A stretch of 64,000 nucleotides of DNA from Mesobacillus harenae. Lineage in GTDB: Bacteria; Bacillota; Bacilli; Bacillales; Cytobacillaceae. Position 1 is the stretch's first letter; every line of letters begins with the position of its first letter. This document shows positions 51,503-60,938 of the stretch, in pieces. Where the stretch lies: the NCBI RefSeq assembly GCF_013343715.1, contig NZ_JABUNR010000004.1, positions 1 through 64,000 on the forward strand. Reading direction: 5' to 3'. A program made the translations under genes and the position numbers. Under the pieces are notes generated by a model that worked only from the letters and a program-made list of their open reading frames with translations, was not told where the DNA came from and ran no database searches.

Positions 51503-52334
51503 TTTCACCAAACCAATTTTCAGAGATATTTGCATAAGTACCGTCTTCAATCATTTCCTGCAAAGCATTATTTACTTCTTCTACTAGAGATTCGCTTCCT
51601 TTTCTGAACATTAACCCGCTTTTAGCTGCGTCCTCATGAGTAGCTACAATTTCAACTGGTGCATCTGGTTTCTGCTTCTTAAAGTCCAAGAATGAAAGCT
51701 TATCGTTTATAGTCACATCGACCCGTTTAGAATTTAGTAATTCAATAGCTTGATTAAATCCTTCGACACCAACAATCTCAGCCTCGTATGATCTGGCAAG
51801 GTCTGCATAGTTGCTAGTAAGCGATTGGGCCGATTGCAATCCTTTGATATCTTCAAATCCGTTTACGTTATCGTTATCGGTCCGAGCTATTAGGACTGCA
51901 GCAGAGGTTATATAAGGATCAGAGAAATCATACTTTTCCTGGCGATCGGGACGAATTCCAACCTGGTTTGCGATCATATCGAAGCGCTTTGCATCCAGCC
52001 CGGCAAACATGGCATCCCATTGAGTTTCCATAAAAACAGGCTCAACTCCCAGACGATCAGCCACCTCTTTTGCTATCTCGACATCGAATCCAGTGAGCTC
52101 TCCTTTATCGTTGTGGAAAGTGAATGGAGGGTAAGTCCCTTCCGTACCAATTAGCAGTTCACCTTCATCCTTTACTTTTGCAAGTAAGTCATTTTCAGAT
52201 GCCTTTTCAGCAGCATTATTATCTTCTGTATTACTTTCTTGTTCGTTATTTGGTTGGCTTTCATTTGTACCACATCCTGCAGCAACTAGCATAAAACCTA
52301 GTAAAAGAGCAAAAAGAAGAGTTAACTTTTTCAT
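51489..52334 (-). CDS. tcyA: Cystine-type substrate-binding lipoprotein
   Basis: A 281-residue solute-binding lipoprotein: signal peptide with lipobox VAAGC, an acidic linker and a SBP_bac_3 domain with [28 protein letters not shown] and [17 protein letters not shown], typical of the cystine-binding TcyA/FliY group. It captures cystine outside the membrane. ATG 52334 is chosen; GGGGG lies about 11 bases upstream and the Lys-Lys start of the signal peptide follows it. Confidence 0.91.
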   Translation of the reverse strand: MKKLTLLFALLLGFMLVAAGCGTNESQPNNEQESNTEDNNAAEKASENDLLAKVKDEGELLIGTEGTYPPFTFHNDKGELTGFDVEIAKEVADRLGVEPVFMETQWDAMFAGLDAKRFDMIANQVGIRPDRQEKYDFSDPYITSAAVLIARTDNDNVNGFEDIKGLQSAQSLTSNYADLARSYEAEIVGVEGFNQAIELLNSKRVDVTINDKLSFLDFKKQKPDAPVEIVATHEDAAKSGLMFRKGSESLVEEVNNALQEMIEDGTYANISENWFGENVLE

Positions 52335-52380
52335 TGTATAAAATACCCCCATAATTCATATAAGTTTTCTCGGCATTGAT

Positions 52381-52409
52381 ATCTTAATACATGGAAGCCC
52401 AGCTGTCAA
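52381..52409 (-). promoter_or_regulatory. Sigma-A promoter of the tcyABC-like operon
   Basis: Read leftward, TTGACA, 17-base spacer, TAAGAT, 47 bases before the binding-protein start. Confidence 0.75.
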
Positions 52410-52626
52410 AACAAAAATTATCCAGATTTAGCATGCAGGAGTATTTTCTGCAGAGATTTGAAAATCATACTTAGTAAAAGGTTTTGATGAACCAGCCAAT
52501 AGTGACCCGATACTATAATTCAGAGAAACTAAAATAATGATTGGCATTTCTTTTTTTAGGTAATAGAAAGGGAGAGGGCACAATGGCTGATGAGCTGTCT
52601 AGCATAACGTTAATGGGGGGATAAAA

Positions 52627-52995
52627 GTGGAGCAAGACAAGAGCTCGGAGTCCAAATATATTCAGCAGCATCTTGCTAACGAAAGAACTTATCTTGCCTG
52701 GGTTCGAACCTCTATAGCGATTATTGGAATTGGGTTTTTAGCATCAAGCCTTCATTTTACAAGTATAAAGGCTGCCAGCATTTTTGCCGATAGAACAGCA
52801 GTTCTAGTGAGTTTATTATCATTGACAGCTGGTCTAACTTTACTCTTTTTTGCAGCTGTAAACTATTTTAAAAATAGGAGAAGAATTAACAACCAGACCT
52901 TTACCTCCGCAAATAGGTTTATCATTGTTGCAACAGCAGTCATATTTATTATTTTCATCTGGTTATTCATCTATTTAATCGGAATTATTCTATAA
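52627..52995 (+). CDS. YidH family membrane protein (DUF202)
   Basis: A 122-residue protein with three membrane helices and the DUF202 opening HLANERTYLAWVRTSIAIIGIGF. Function unknown. The GTG start follows TGGGGGGATAAAA. Lone gene. Confidence 0.9.
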   Translation: MEQDKSSESKYIQQHLANERTYLAWVRTSIAIIGIGFLASSLHFTSIKAASIFADRTAVLVSLLSLTAGLTLLFFAAVNYFKNRRRINNQTFTSANRFIIVATAVIFIIFIWLFIYLIGIIL

Positions 52996-53016
52996 TTGGA
53001 CTCCTTTGTCTTTGCT

Positions 53017-53413
53017 TTATATTAAGAAAGGGGAACAAAAATAAGCAGCAAAATCATTTGATTGTATCTGGTTTTTTGTTTTAAAGAAGAAAACAATGAA
53101 AGATAATAAAGCAAAAACTCCGAGGTATCCAAGCAGATAGCCAGGTTCCCGAATGCTGCTCCAAAATCCCAAGCGAAATGACGGATTTAGACCCAGCGAT
53201 CGAGTATGTGAAGAGCAAATATTCACTCTTGTTACGCAGGTTATCAGGAAGCATTTCTATCGGAAGATTAGCTCCCGTTGTTGACAGCTGCATCACTACA
53301 AATACTAGGGCAACAAATCGCCCAACGTTTCCGGCAAGTGCTGTCAAGAAGAGAATGATAGCCGAGAAGGTTTTGCTGACAAATATGGCGAATAGGATAT
53401 TTAAATAAAGCCT
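53017..53413 (-). pseudogene. Remnant of a YhgE/Pip-type membrane protein gene
   Basis: Leftward reading gives TALAGNVGRFVALVFVVMQL, ANLPIEMLPDNLR and TYSIAGSKSVISLG in one frame, then GYLLGYLGVFALLSFIVFFF in another, the order found at the C-terminus of YhgE/Pip/ABC-2-like membrane proteins. The frame changes near 53155-53175 and about the first 85% of the gene is missing. It is a decayed fragment, not a functional gene. Confidence 0.75.
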
Positions 53414-53476
53414 TTACATAAATATAGAGTTTAGTTATGATTGAAATATACCTTTTAATTCTAGGTAGGTGAAAAA

Positions 53477-53818
53477 ATGTTTAATCGTGAACTTTTAAAA
53501 GGAAGTACCTCGCTCGTTCTTCTTCAGCTCTTAAATGAAAGAGATATGTATGGGTATGAATTGGTTAAGGAGCTGGCAAAACGAAGCGAGCAGAGCCTTC
53601 AGGTAAAGGAAGGTACGCTATATCCAGCCTTGCATAAACTTGAAAAGCAAGAGTATATCCAATGCTATTGGCAAGAGCAGGAGAAAGGACCAGCCCGTAA
53701 ATATTATAAAATTACAGATGAGGGAAAGAACGTTTTGCTGGAGAAAACAAAAGAGTGGCAACACTTTGTCCAGGTTATGAATAAGGTGATCAGGAGAACG
53801 GAAAATGATTCAATCTAA
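53477..53818 (+). CDS. PadR family transcriptional regulator
   Basis: A 113-residue winged-helix regulator: [32 protein letters not shown], then [17 protein letters not shown] and [14 protein letters not shown], diagnostic of PadR. It overlaps the next gene by 14 bases. PadR proteins repress adjacent transporter or membrane genes; the two palindromes at 54514 and 54639 are the best operator candidates. ATG follows TAGGTG. Confidence 0.92.
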   Translation: MFNRELLKGSTSLVLLQLLNERDMYGYELVKELAKRSEQSLQVKEGTLYPALHKLEKQEYIQCYWQEQEKGPARKYYKITDEGKNVLLEKTKEWQHFVQVMNKVIRRTENDSI

Positions 53819-54446
53819 ACGGGAGTACTTAGAGCAGCTTAATAAAGAGCTTAGAAACCATCCCGGAAAACAAGAGATAATCCAAGATTACGAGCATCAT
53901 ATTTCAGAATTGATGCTTGAACTTTCAAGGGGGCAGCTTGATGAAGAAGAGGTAATCAAGCAAGTGCTGGTTCAGTTAGGCACACCCGCTGAAATTGCAG
54001 TGAGCTGGCAGGAGGAGCTTTCAGTAACTCCTGTAAAAACTCAATGGCTGTTTATTATTGCGAATTTGTTATTTTTTATTGCGGGAACACTGCTAACCGT
54101 CATACATAATATGGTTGAGTGGAGCTGGGTAGATATTCTTTGGGAAAGTCTCACCAGTATTCCGTCTCTAATTATAGTGATGTATTTGATATTCTGGGCT
54201 CTTCTTGGTTATGAAATAGGGAAAAGCTTTGGACATGGCGGGCGTAACTTAATGCAAAAGACTTTTGTTCTTTCGCTATTGCCGAATGTTGTTCTAATGA
54301 ACCTTACTCTTTTTAACATCATCCCTCACGATTGGTTTTATCCACTCCTGAATCAACATTTTATCGTGAAATGTGTGGTCTTTACTTTGCTGCTGTATCC
54401 TGTTTGCTGGGCAGGCTATCGCTGGGGCAAGTATGAATCTGTTTAA
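53805..54446 (+). CDS. DUF1700/HAAS-domain membrane protein
   Basis: A 213-residue protein with an N-terminal HAAS-type helical domain ([31 protein letters not shown]) and four membrane helices after residue about 80. PadR plus HAAS-domain protein is a recurring pair in Firmicutes, proposed to sense membrane signals and control PadR. Overlaps padR, so it is translationally coupled. Confidence 0.87.
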   Translation: MIQSKREYLEQLNKELRNHPGKQEIIQDYEHHISELMLELSRGQLDEEEVIKQVLVQLGTPAEIAVSWQEELSVTPVKTQWLFIIANLLFFIAGTLLTVIHNMVEWSWVDILWESLTSIPSLIIVMYLIFWALLGYEIGKSFGHGGRNLMQKTFVLSLLPNVVLMNLTLFNIIPHDWFYPLLNQHFIVKCVVFTLLLYPVCWAGYRWGKYESV

Positions 54447-54480
54447 CCAGTTCACATACATATCTCGGAGGCATCCTGTG

Positions 54481-54510
54481 AAGTCGCTTAACAGTGACTT
54501 ATTTTTTAAT
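54481..54510 (+). terminator. Terminator of the PadR-HAAS operon
   Basis: AAGTCGCT/AGTGACTT hairpin with one G:T pair, followed by ATTTTTTAAT. Confidence 0.75.
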
Positions 54511-54513
54511 AAT

Positions 54514-54534
54514 ATACATAGAATTACTATGTAT
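54514..54534 (+). promoter_or_regulatory. Candidate PadR operator 1 (21-bp perfect palindrome)
   Basis: ATACATAG-AATTA-CTATGTAT, a perfect inverted repeat, identical to 54639-54659. It carries the ATAC/GTAT arms typical of PadR sites. Confidence 0.7.
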
Positions 54535-54638
54535 AGTTACTTGTTCATTTTAAGGAGGGAGGTTCGGTAGATCTTCAGCGGAACAGCGAATCAACAACCA
54601 AGTTAAAAAGAATCGTTGTTAGAGTTTCATCTGTACAT

Positions 54639-54659
54639 ATACATAGAATTACTATGTAT
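54639..54659 (+). promoter_or_regulatory. Candidate PadR operator 2 (identical palindrome)
   Basis: Same 21-bp sequence, 125 bases after the first and 45 bases before the DUF4173 gene. Confidence 0.7.
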
Positions 54660-54703
54660 TCGAAGGCATTCAACTTCAAATTGATGATGGGAGGAAGACT
54701 AAA

Positions 54704-56164
54704 ATGAATATACAGCTTACAAAAGAGGATAAGATATTTTTTATTCTTTGTCTCGTTTTAGGAATAGTTGCAGAGCAATCATTTTTTCACGGCCGGATTG
54801 GGGTTTCCTATCTGGTTTTTATTGCTAGTTTTTATAGCGTTTTTTATTGGAAGTATCGAAAATTCTCTTTCTTTAATAAAAAAATGGGATTGCTCTTATT
54901 TATGTGTATCTGGGCCTTGTCAACAGGGTTTCTACTATATTCAAACCTAATCCTTTATGTGATAAATAGTTTTATTATCCCATGTCTTGTTATTTTTCAC
55001 ATCATAATTATTACTACCAAATTTCCTGCATCCTGGCACAGTTTTGCATTTGCAGAAAGCACTTTAAGGAAACTTGCTGAAGGTATAAAATACAGCTTTG
55101 CTTTTCTTTCCCTCGGTCCAAACCGGATTAAAAATGGATTAAATGAAGAGGCGAGACAAATAGTAAAACGGATTGTAATTGGTTTAGGAATTTCAGTTCC
55201 ATTATTATTCGTCATAATACAGCTGCTAATTTCTGCTGATGGTCAGTTTGAACAGGTGCTTGGATCCCTCCCTAACTGGATTGCAGGTCTCCAGTTAGGT
55301 GATGAACTTTTCCGTTTGGCTGTTATATTTTCCTATACACTTGGATTCTTCGGCTTGCTACAAGTACTGTCAAGGAGGGCGCAACTCCCTGCGACAGTTA
55401 AACTTGATATCAGTATCATATGGGATAGTGTTATTGTGCTAACAGTACTAGTTCTCTTAAATCTTGTTTATGGTTTGTTTACTATTGTTCAATTTAGATA
55501 TTTTTTCGGAGAAGCACTGCAGAGCGGGTATACGTACGCTCAATACGCCAGAAGGGGATTTTTCGAATTACTTATCGTAACGGTATTTAATCTGTCTATC
55601 TTAACGGCTGCGTTGTCATTTGTAAAAGAACAAAACAAAGGAATAAAATTATTTATAAAATTATTGCTTACACTTTTAGTTTTATTTAGCGGAGTAATGC
55701 TGTATTCAGCAGTTATCAGGTTGTTAATGTATGAAGAATCATATGGCTTTACGTTCCTAAGAGTTCTTGCCCACTCATTTATGATTTTTCTCATGATTAT
55801 ATTGGCTTACACCTTAGCACGGGTTTGGCTAGAAAGACTGTCTCTACGCCACTTTTACATAATTTCTGCTTTACTTTATTATTCAGTGATAAATATTGTA
55901 AATATCGATCAGTTTGTAGTTGACCGCAACATGAATCGCTACGAGCAAACAGGTAAAATTGATGTTTCCTATTTAAACAGCCTTTCCTATGAGGGTGTAG
56001 CCGGGTTGGCAGATCTATATAAACAGGATAAAAGGGTCCCAATGTTAGGGGGAATCCTAAGGGAACGTAAGCAGGAATTTGAAAATTCGCATGAAAACTG
56101 GCAATCTTATAATTTTTCAAGACAAAGAGCATTCGAAAAGTTAGAATCATTGGACCTTGAATAA
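54704..56164 (+). CDS. DUF4173 membrane protein
   Basis: A 486-residue protein with about 12 hydrophobic helices and a soluble C-terminal tail (residues about 420-486). The YGLFTIVQFRYFFGEALQSGYTYAQYARRGFFELL region is diagnostic of DUF4173 (formerly DUF4153). These proteins often neighbour PadR regulators, as here. Function unknown. ATG follows GATGGGAGGAAG. Confidence 0.88.
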   Translation: MNIQLTKEDKIFFILCLVLGIVAEQSFFHGRIGVSYLVFIASFYSVFYWKYRKFSFFNKKMGLLLFMCIWALSTGFLLYSNLILYVINSFIIPCLVIFHIIIITTKFPASWHSFAFAESTLRKLAEGIKYSFAFLSLGPNRIKNGLNEEARQIVKRIVIGLGISVPLLFVIIQLLISADGQFEQVLGSLPNWIAGLQLGDELFRLAVIFSYTLGFFGLLQVLSRRAQLPATVKLDISIIWDSVIVLTVLVLLNLVYGLFTIVQFRYFFGEALQSGYTYAQYARRGFFELLIVTVFNLSILTAALSFVKEQNKGIKLFIKLLLTLLVLFSGVMLYSAVIRLLMYEESYGFTFLRVLAHSFMIFLMIILAYTLARVWLERLSLRHFYIISALLYYSVINIVNIDQFVVDRNMNRYEQTGKIDVSYLNSLSYEGVAGLADLYKQDKRVPMLGGILRERKQEFENSHENWQSYNFSRQRAFEKLESLDLE

Positions 56165-56269
56165 AAAAATGTCTTTGGGAAATGTTCTCACTACCTTCAC
56201 AAATTCATCATCAAAGGGTAAACTGTTATTAAGTAAAGAAATCCTATAAGATAGGTGGGAATTAAAGGA

Positions 56270-56695
56270 ATGAGTAAACATCCTAAATCAATCCCTCAAC
56301 CGCTTGTTCGTACAAACCAGTGGACGATAGTAATTAGTATCCTTGCCACCTGGATCTCAGGGTGGGAGTGGCTTTTAGCCATACCTCTCATAACTGGATT
56401 GATGGGCCTGTTCTTTGGCTTTAATCCAATAATGAGAACTGCCGCGCTGTTTCTGAAAAAACATAAGTCACAATATACGCCAGAGGATTGGGACCAACAG
56501 CAATTCAATCAAAAAATTGCTGTGTTATGTTTGGGCGGAGGATTAATATCATTTTCTTTTGAATTAAATACATTAGGCTATATTTTAACGGCAATGGTGT
56601 TCTTGGCTGCATTCATAGCAATTCTCGGATTTTGTGTTGGGTGTTTCATCCGCTTCCAATGGCAGCAATATTCAGCAAAACGGCGAGTAAACTAA
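56270..56695 (+). CDS. DUF4395 membrane protein
   Basis: A 141-residue membrane protein with four helices and the DUF4395 signature RTNQWTIVISILATWISGW, GLFFGFNPIMRTAALFL. In other bacteria such proteins accompany thiol or sulfur-related redox genes; no such neighbour here. ATG 56270 is preferred over GTG 56255, which overlaps the ribosome binding site AGGTGGG. Confidence 0.85.
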   Translation: MSKHPKSIPQPLVRTNQWTIVISILATWISGWEWLLAIPLITGLMGLFFGFNPIMRTAALFLKKHKSQYTPEDWDQQQFNQKIAVLCLGGGLISFSFELNTLGYILTAMVFLAAFIAILGFCVGCFIRFQWQQYSAKRRVN

Positions 56696-56784
56696 TCCTC
56701 CTTTAGGGTTTTTGTGCGTATTTTGTAACATATCAATAAGGTTAAAGATGATAAGATAAAGGCAACTAAAGTTTAAGGGAGATT

Positions 56785-57144
56785 ATGATGGATCAAAATT
56801 CAAATACAATCTTAAATATGCTGTCTGATGTAAAGGAGTCCATGGCCGCCCTTAATGAAAAGCTTGAGAGAGTTGAAAAACGGCTGGACCAGCTAGGGAA
56901 AGTTGATAGTATTGAACACCGGGTCACCTCTAATCAAATTGATATTACCGATATAAAAGACGCTTTGGAACGAATGGAAGAGTTACAGGTTGCCAGAGTT
57001 GAAAGAATTGCCACTGAGATTTTGGAAGCATCGGCAAAACAGAATGAAGCGGGGGTGGCATCAGTCCAAAAGCGGCTTGATACACACCTGTTAAAGATAG
57101 GAAGAGTTGAAGAGGATATCCTTATCTTGCAAGGAGATAAATAA
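56785..57144 (+). CDS. Coiled-coil protein (119 residues), unknown
   Basis: Soluble, charged protein with heptad-like repeats almost throughout: MAALNEKLERVEKRLDQLGK, DIKDALERMEELQVARVERI, VQKRLDTHLLKIGRVEEDIL. Predicted to form a long parallel or trimeric coiled coil. No Cys, no hydrophobic segment and no recognised domain. AAGGGAGATT precedes the start (ATG 56785 or 56788). A terminator follows. Function unknown. Confidence 0.75.
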   Translation: MMDQNSNTILNMLSDVKESMAALNEKLERVEKRLDQLGKVDSIEHRVTSNQIDITDIKDALERMEELQVARVERIATEILEASAKQNEAGVASVQKRLDTHLLKIGRVEEDILILQGDK

Positions 57145-57150
57145 TAATCC

Positions 57151-57177
57151 AAAGGCTGCCAAGGGCAGTCTTTTTTT
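57151..57177 (+). terminator. Terminator after the coiled-coil gene
   Basis: AAAGGCTGCC/GGCAGTCTTT hairpin followed by seven T. Confidence 0.88.
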
Positions 57178-57228
57178 GTAGGAAACGAAAAGAGTTCAAG
57201 TTTACGGATAATTGTATGGGTTATCTGC

Positions 57229-57433
57229 ATCCAGCTCCAGCGGCCAGCCCGAGTCGCTTATGCATCAATAGAGAAAACAACCCCGGAGTCCTGTCCCACG
57301 GCTGCAAAGAAGCGTTTCTGGTAGATGTCCAGCTGATGAAATCAAAGAACGACTTCACCTTGAAGCCCTCCAGCGTTTGTCGAAGCTAAACAGTCGGCTT
57401 CACATTAAGGTTTGTCGGAGTATTCAAGGCTCT
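57229..57433 (-). repeat. Long dispersed intergenic repeat, copy B
   Basis: Inverted relative of 1900-2050, about 80% identical over the shared first 95 bases by eye. It extends further, with GCTGGCCGCTGGAGCTGGATGC at the end (read leftward). It fills the gap just upstream of the radical SAM gene. No ORF. Confidence 0.85.
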
Positions 57434-57598
57434 TGCGCTTGTTCTTTGGCAAATATATGAATAACAAAGCGGCCAAAATGGCGTGTTCACAAAATATTTA
57501 GTACTGCAGAGTAAGCAAAGTTATTTTAGGAGTTATGATTAGGTTGTAAATATAGAACCTCTATTAATTTATTATCCTATAGTTCGAGGTGAGCTGTT

Positions 57599-59392
57599 AT
57601 GAAATTCGACTTAGTTTTATTGCATGCCCCCAGTGTCTATGATTTTCGTAAGAATCCCTTGCTGGCTGGTCCAATAAGTGATGTGGTTCCATCGTCACCT
57701 GTTTTTGAGATGTATCCTATTGGATTGACGAGTATTGCAGAGTATTTAGAGCGGTTTGGCCTCCGTGTGAAGATTATTAACATTGCGAACCGCATGCTGA
57801 TGGATGAAAATTTCGATGTGGAAAAGAAATTAAGAGGTATGAATACGAAAGCCTTTGGCATCGATTTGCATTGGCTTCCTCATGCTCACGGCAGCATTCA
57901 ACTTGCGAAGATTGTCCGAAAGCTGCATACTGACACACCGATTATCTTTGGAGGGCTTTCTGCTACGTATTATCATGAAGAACTGATTGAGTATCCTTTC
58001 ATTGATTTCGTTATGAGAGGAGACTCCACTGAAAAGTTAATGCTCCAGCTTATGATAGGAATCAAAAATAACACCCATCATTTTGGTGCCATTCCAAATT
58101 TAACATGGAAAAATAATGGAACTCCTGTTTACAACCCGTTAACTTATGTACCGGAAAGCCTTGATGAGTTTGATATCCCCGGATATCGTTACACTGTGAG
58201 ATCAGTATTTAAATACCGTAATTTTCTCGATCCACTTCCTTACAAAGGGTGGCTTCAATACCCAAATACAGCTATTTTGACGGCCAAAGGCTGTACGCAG
58301 AGATGTTTGATTTGTGGCGGCTCTAAACAATCGTATAAAGATAACTGTAACAGAAAGGCCTTAGCAACACGCTCTCCGGCAAAACTTATTGAGGATATCC
58401 TATTTATCCAAAGATTTAGCAGGGCTCCTATCTTTATTCTTCATGATATAAGACAGGCTGGAAATGCCTACGTTGATGAGTTTTTTGAAAGGCTAAGTAA
58501 GATAAAATTAAAAAACGAGTTGGTGTTAGAGCTATTTCAGTACGCAAACGAAGAGTACTTTAAGAAAATTAAGAGGGCTGTACCAAATTATAGTATCGAA
58601 CTGACTTTAGAGACTTTTGATGAAGAGCTGAGGAGATATAATGGTAAGTTTAATTGTACAAATCAAAAGGTGATTAAAACGCTTCAATATGCTTTAACGC
58701 ATGAATGTAAAAAGGTTGATATCTTTTTTATGGTGGGAATACCCCATCAAGATTATAAAAGTGCTCTTAGAAATGTCGATTTTTGTGAAGAGATTCACAA
58801 GGAATGTGGGGAGGATAAGCGTTTATCTTACTTTGTGGCGCCGCTTGCACCGTTTTTAGACCCTGTAAGTTCAGCTTTCGAAGATCCTGATAAATATGGA
58901 TATAAAAAGTTCTGCCATACAATTGAGGATCATAGGAAGGCAATCGCACAGCCGTCATGGAAATACATGCTCAGCTTTGAAACAGATCATATGACAAGGG
59001 AAGATATCGTAAACGCTACATATGAATCAGCTAAAGCACTAAATAGCTTTAAACTGAAATATGGATTAATTGATCAAAAAACATTTGCTGAAGTGAACGG
59101 GAAAATTGCTAAGTCTATATCTTATATAACAAGAATTGATGAAATTATGGCACTCCCAGAAGCTGAGAAACAAATAGAATTAGATAAATTGACTATTGAA
59201 TTGGAGGAAGTTAACCGCTACAGTATTTGCGGAAAAAATGAGCTTAAATGGGAGGTGAAAAAGCACTACGCAGATGTTTTTTCACTTACAGCTATTGGAC
59301 TGGAGCTTCTTTTAAAGGATATTTTAACAAATATCAAACATCGATATCATTCCTACAATCGCTGGATTGCCAACCGAACCGCTCCTAAATAA
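57599..59392 (+). CDS. B12-binding-type radical SAM protein
   Basis: A 597-residue protein. Residues about 1-150 resemble a cobalamin-binding domain (IGLTSIAEYLERFGLRVKII, IDLHWLPHAHGS, IIFGGLSATYY). The radical SAM core follows, with the cluster motif CTQRCLICGG (Cys232, Cys236, Cys239, spacing Cx3Cx2C), then LELTLETFDEELRR-like and VDIFFMVGIPHQDY strands, and a long helical C-terminus. Cobalamin radical SAM enzymes methylate or rearrange unactivated carbons; the substrate here is unknown. It is single, next to a long repeat. ATG follows CGAGGTGAGC. Confidence 0.85.
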   Translation: MKFDLVLLHAPSVYDFRKNPLLAGPISDVVPSSPVFEMYPIGLTSIAEYLERFGLRVKIINIANRMLMDENFDVEKKLRGMNTKAFGIDLHWLPHAHGSIQLAKIVRKLHTDTPIIFGGLSATYYHEELIEYPFIDFVMRGDSTEKLMLQLMIGIKNNTHHFGAIPNLTWKNNGTPVYNPLTYVPESLDEFDIPGYRYTVRSVFKYRNFLDPLPYKGWLQYPNTAILTAKGCTQRCLICGGSKQSYKDNCNRKALATRSPAKLIEDILFIQRFSRAPIFILHDIRQAGNAYVDEFFERLSKIKLKNELVLELFQYANEEYFKKIKRAVPNYSIELTLETFDEELRRYNGKFNCTNQKVIKTLQYALTHECKKVDIFFMVGIPHQDYKSALRNVDFCEEIHKECGEDKRLSYFVAPLAPFLDPVSSAFEDPDKYGYKKFCHTIEDHRKAIAQPSWKYMLSFETDHMTREDIVNATYESAKALNSFKLKYGLIDQKTFAEVNGKIAKSISYITRIDEIMALPEAEKQIELDKLTIELEEVNRYSICGKNELKWEVKKHYADVFSLTAIGLELLLKDILTNIKHRYHSYNRWIANRTAPK

Positions 59393-59393
59393 A

Positions 59394-59427
59394 ATAAAAC
59401 CCCTGAAATTTATTTCCGGGGTTTTAT
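59394..59427. terminator. Bidirectional terminator between the radical SAM and CNNM genes
   Basis: ATAAAACCCC...GGGGTTTTAT stem with an inner GAAAT/ATTTC helix, flanked by A- and T-runs. Confidence 0.88.
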
Positions 59428-59437
59428 GGCTATTCAT

Positions 59438-60787
59438 TTATGATAAAGCCTGTGTTGAGGGAGCGGAAAATTGAATCACCTGATTTTCCGTTTCGAAGTT
59501 GTGGCAAATCTCAATATATTTAATGTGATGTGATTCCATTTCGAGCACTTTAAACATATAGCGTTCGAATGAAATAGTATCTCCTTGTTTTACATCGTAG
59601 TTTTCAGTCAGTATCCATCCGCCAATGGTATCTATATCCTGATCACTGATCTCAAGACCTAGTAAATCGTTAATTTCCGACACCAGAACCTTCGAATCAA
59701 CAATATAGTGGTCATCTTTTAATTTGCGAATTTCTGGTACTTCATCCATATCAAATTCATCACGTATTTCTCCTACAATTTCCTCCAGAATATCCTCGAC
59801 TGTTACAAGTCCGGAAGTGCCTCCGTATTCATCCATTAATATGGCCATGTGGATCCGGTCTTTTTGCATTTTAACGAGCAGATCATGAATAGCGATCGAG
59901 TCAATCACTCGAATGATTGGCCGCATATAATGGGACAGAGTTTTGTTGCGGAGGTCCTCGTTTTGGATTAGGTCTGTCATGACTTCCTTAATATTGACCA
60001 AACCGACAATATGGTCCTTATCTCCATCAATGATTGGATAGCGGGTGAATTTTTCTTCTTTGACAATCTGGAAAAATGCATCCAGAGTATCTTCCTGAGA
60101 CATAGAAATAATTTCTGTCCTTGGGACCATGATTTCTTTGGCAATTCGATTATCAAATTCAAAGATTTTATTTACATACTTAAACTCTGATTGGTTAATT
60201 TCACCGCTTTTTAAGCTCTCAGAAAGAATAATTCTCAGCTCCTCTTCCGAGTGAGCCAGGTCATGCTCTGAAGTTGGTTTAAGGCCGAACATACTGGTTA
60301 GCAACCGGGCAGATCCGTTTAGCCCCCATATGAAAGGGTACATTACTTTGTAAAACCAGATAAGCGGACGGGCCGTCACAAGGCTTACCCACTCAGCCTT
60401 ATGAATTGCAAGCGTTTTGGGTGCCAGCTCGCCTACCACCACATGCAAAAACGTAATGAAGGCAAAAGCGATTCCGAAGGATAAGACACTAGCAAATGAA
60501 AGAGGTATATCCAACCCGATAAAGACAGGGTAGAGAAGATCTTCAATTGCCGGTTTCCCCAGCCAGCCAATTCCTAGAGCCGTTATGGTAATTCCAAGCT
60601 GGCATGCGGATAAATACTCATCAAGGTTCGAAATGACTTTTTTGGCAGCCAGTGCGCTTCTATTCCCTTCCTCAATCAGCTGATCAATTCTGGAACTTCT
60701 TACTTTAACAATTGCAAATTCGGATGTTACGAAAAATGCTGTTAAAGCAATTAAAATGGCTATTAACACCAAGTTAAATATGTCCAA
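59438..60787 (-). CDS. CNNM/CorC (HlyC) family transporter, MpfA-like
   Basis: A 449-residue protein with a DUF21/CNNM membrane domain (residues about 1-195, [18 protein letters not shown]), a CBS-domain pair (about 205-335, [32 protein letters not shown]) and a C-terminal CorC_HlyC domain. Relatives in B. subtilis (YhdP/MpfA) export or regulate Mg2+. The start is TTG 60787, 6-7 bases after AAGGA. A structured leader of about 140 bases precedes it. Confidence 0.92.
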   Translation of the reverse strand: MDIFNLVLIAILIALTAFFVTSEFAIVKVRSSRIDQLIEEGNRSALAAKKVISNLDEYLSACQLGITITALGIGWLGKPAIEDLLYPVFIGLDIPLSFASVLSFGIAFAFITFLHVVVGELAPKTLAIHKAEWVSLVTARPLIWFYKVMYPFIWGLNGSARLLTSMFGLKPTSEHDLAHSEEELRIILSESLKSGEINQSEFKYVNKIFEFDNRIAKEIMVPRTEIISMSQEDTLDAFFQIVKEEKFTRYPIIDGDKDHIVGLVNIKEVMTDLIQNEDLRNKTLSHYMRPIIRVIDSIAIHDLLVKMQKDRIHMAILMDEYGGTSGLVTVEDILEEIVGEIRDEFDMDEVPEIRKLKDDHYIVDSKVLVSEINDLLGLEISDQDIDTIGGWILTENYDVKQGDTISFERYMFKVLEMESHHIKYIEICHNFETENQVIQFSAPSTQALS

Positions 60788-60938
60788 TAAGTTTCCTTAA
60801 CTCACCATTACAGCAAGTAAGGAGTCACCTCCCAATAATTTAAAAATCTATTAAATTTATTCTCACTGCAGGCTAGTTCGTAGGTGCGAAAGGTAGCCCC
60901 ATCATACCACCTCAGCTTTTATTTTAAAATTTATTATA
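60788..60938 (-). promoter_or_regulatory. Promoter -10 and structured leader of the CNNM gene
   Basis: Read leftward, an extended -10 TGGTATAAT (60933-60938 core) is followed by an untranslated leader. It contains a hairpin GGCTA-CC-TTTCG-CACCTA-CGAA-C-TAGCC at 60871-60898 and very short frames after GGGAGGTG (TTG-CTG-stop and ATG-GTG-AGT-stop) just before the gene. It matches no riboswitch I can name. Confidence 0.45.

Noticed and set aside
60788..60938. M-box magnesium riboswitch before the CNNM gene
   Set aside because: None of the conserved M-box words (GAGGCTCC, GCTGCTGCCC, CCAATGGGT) is present.
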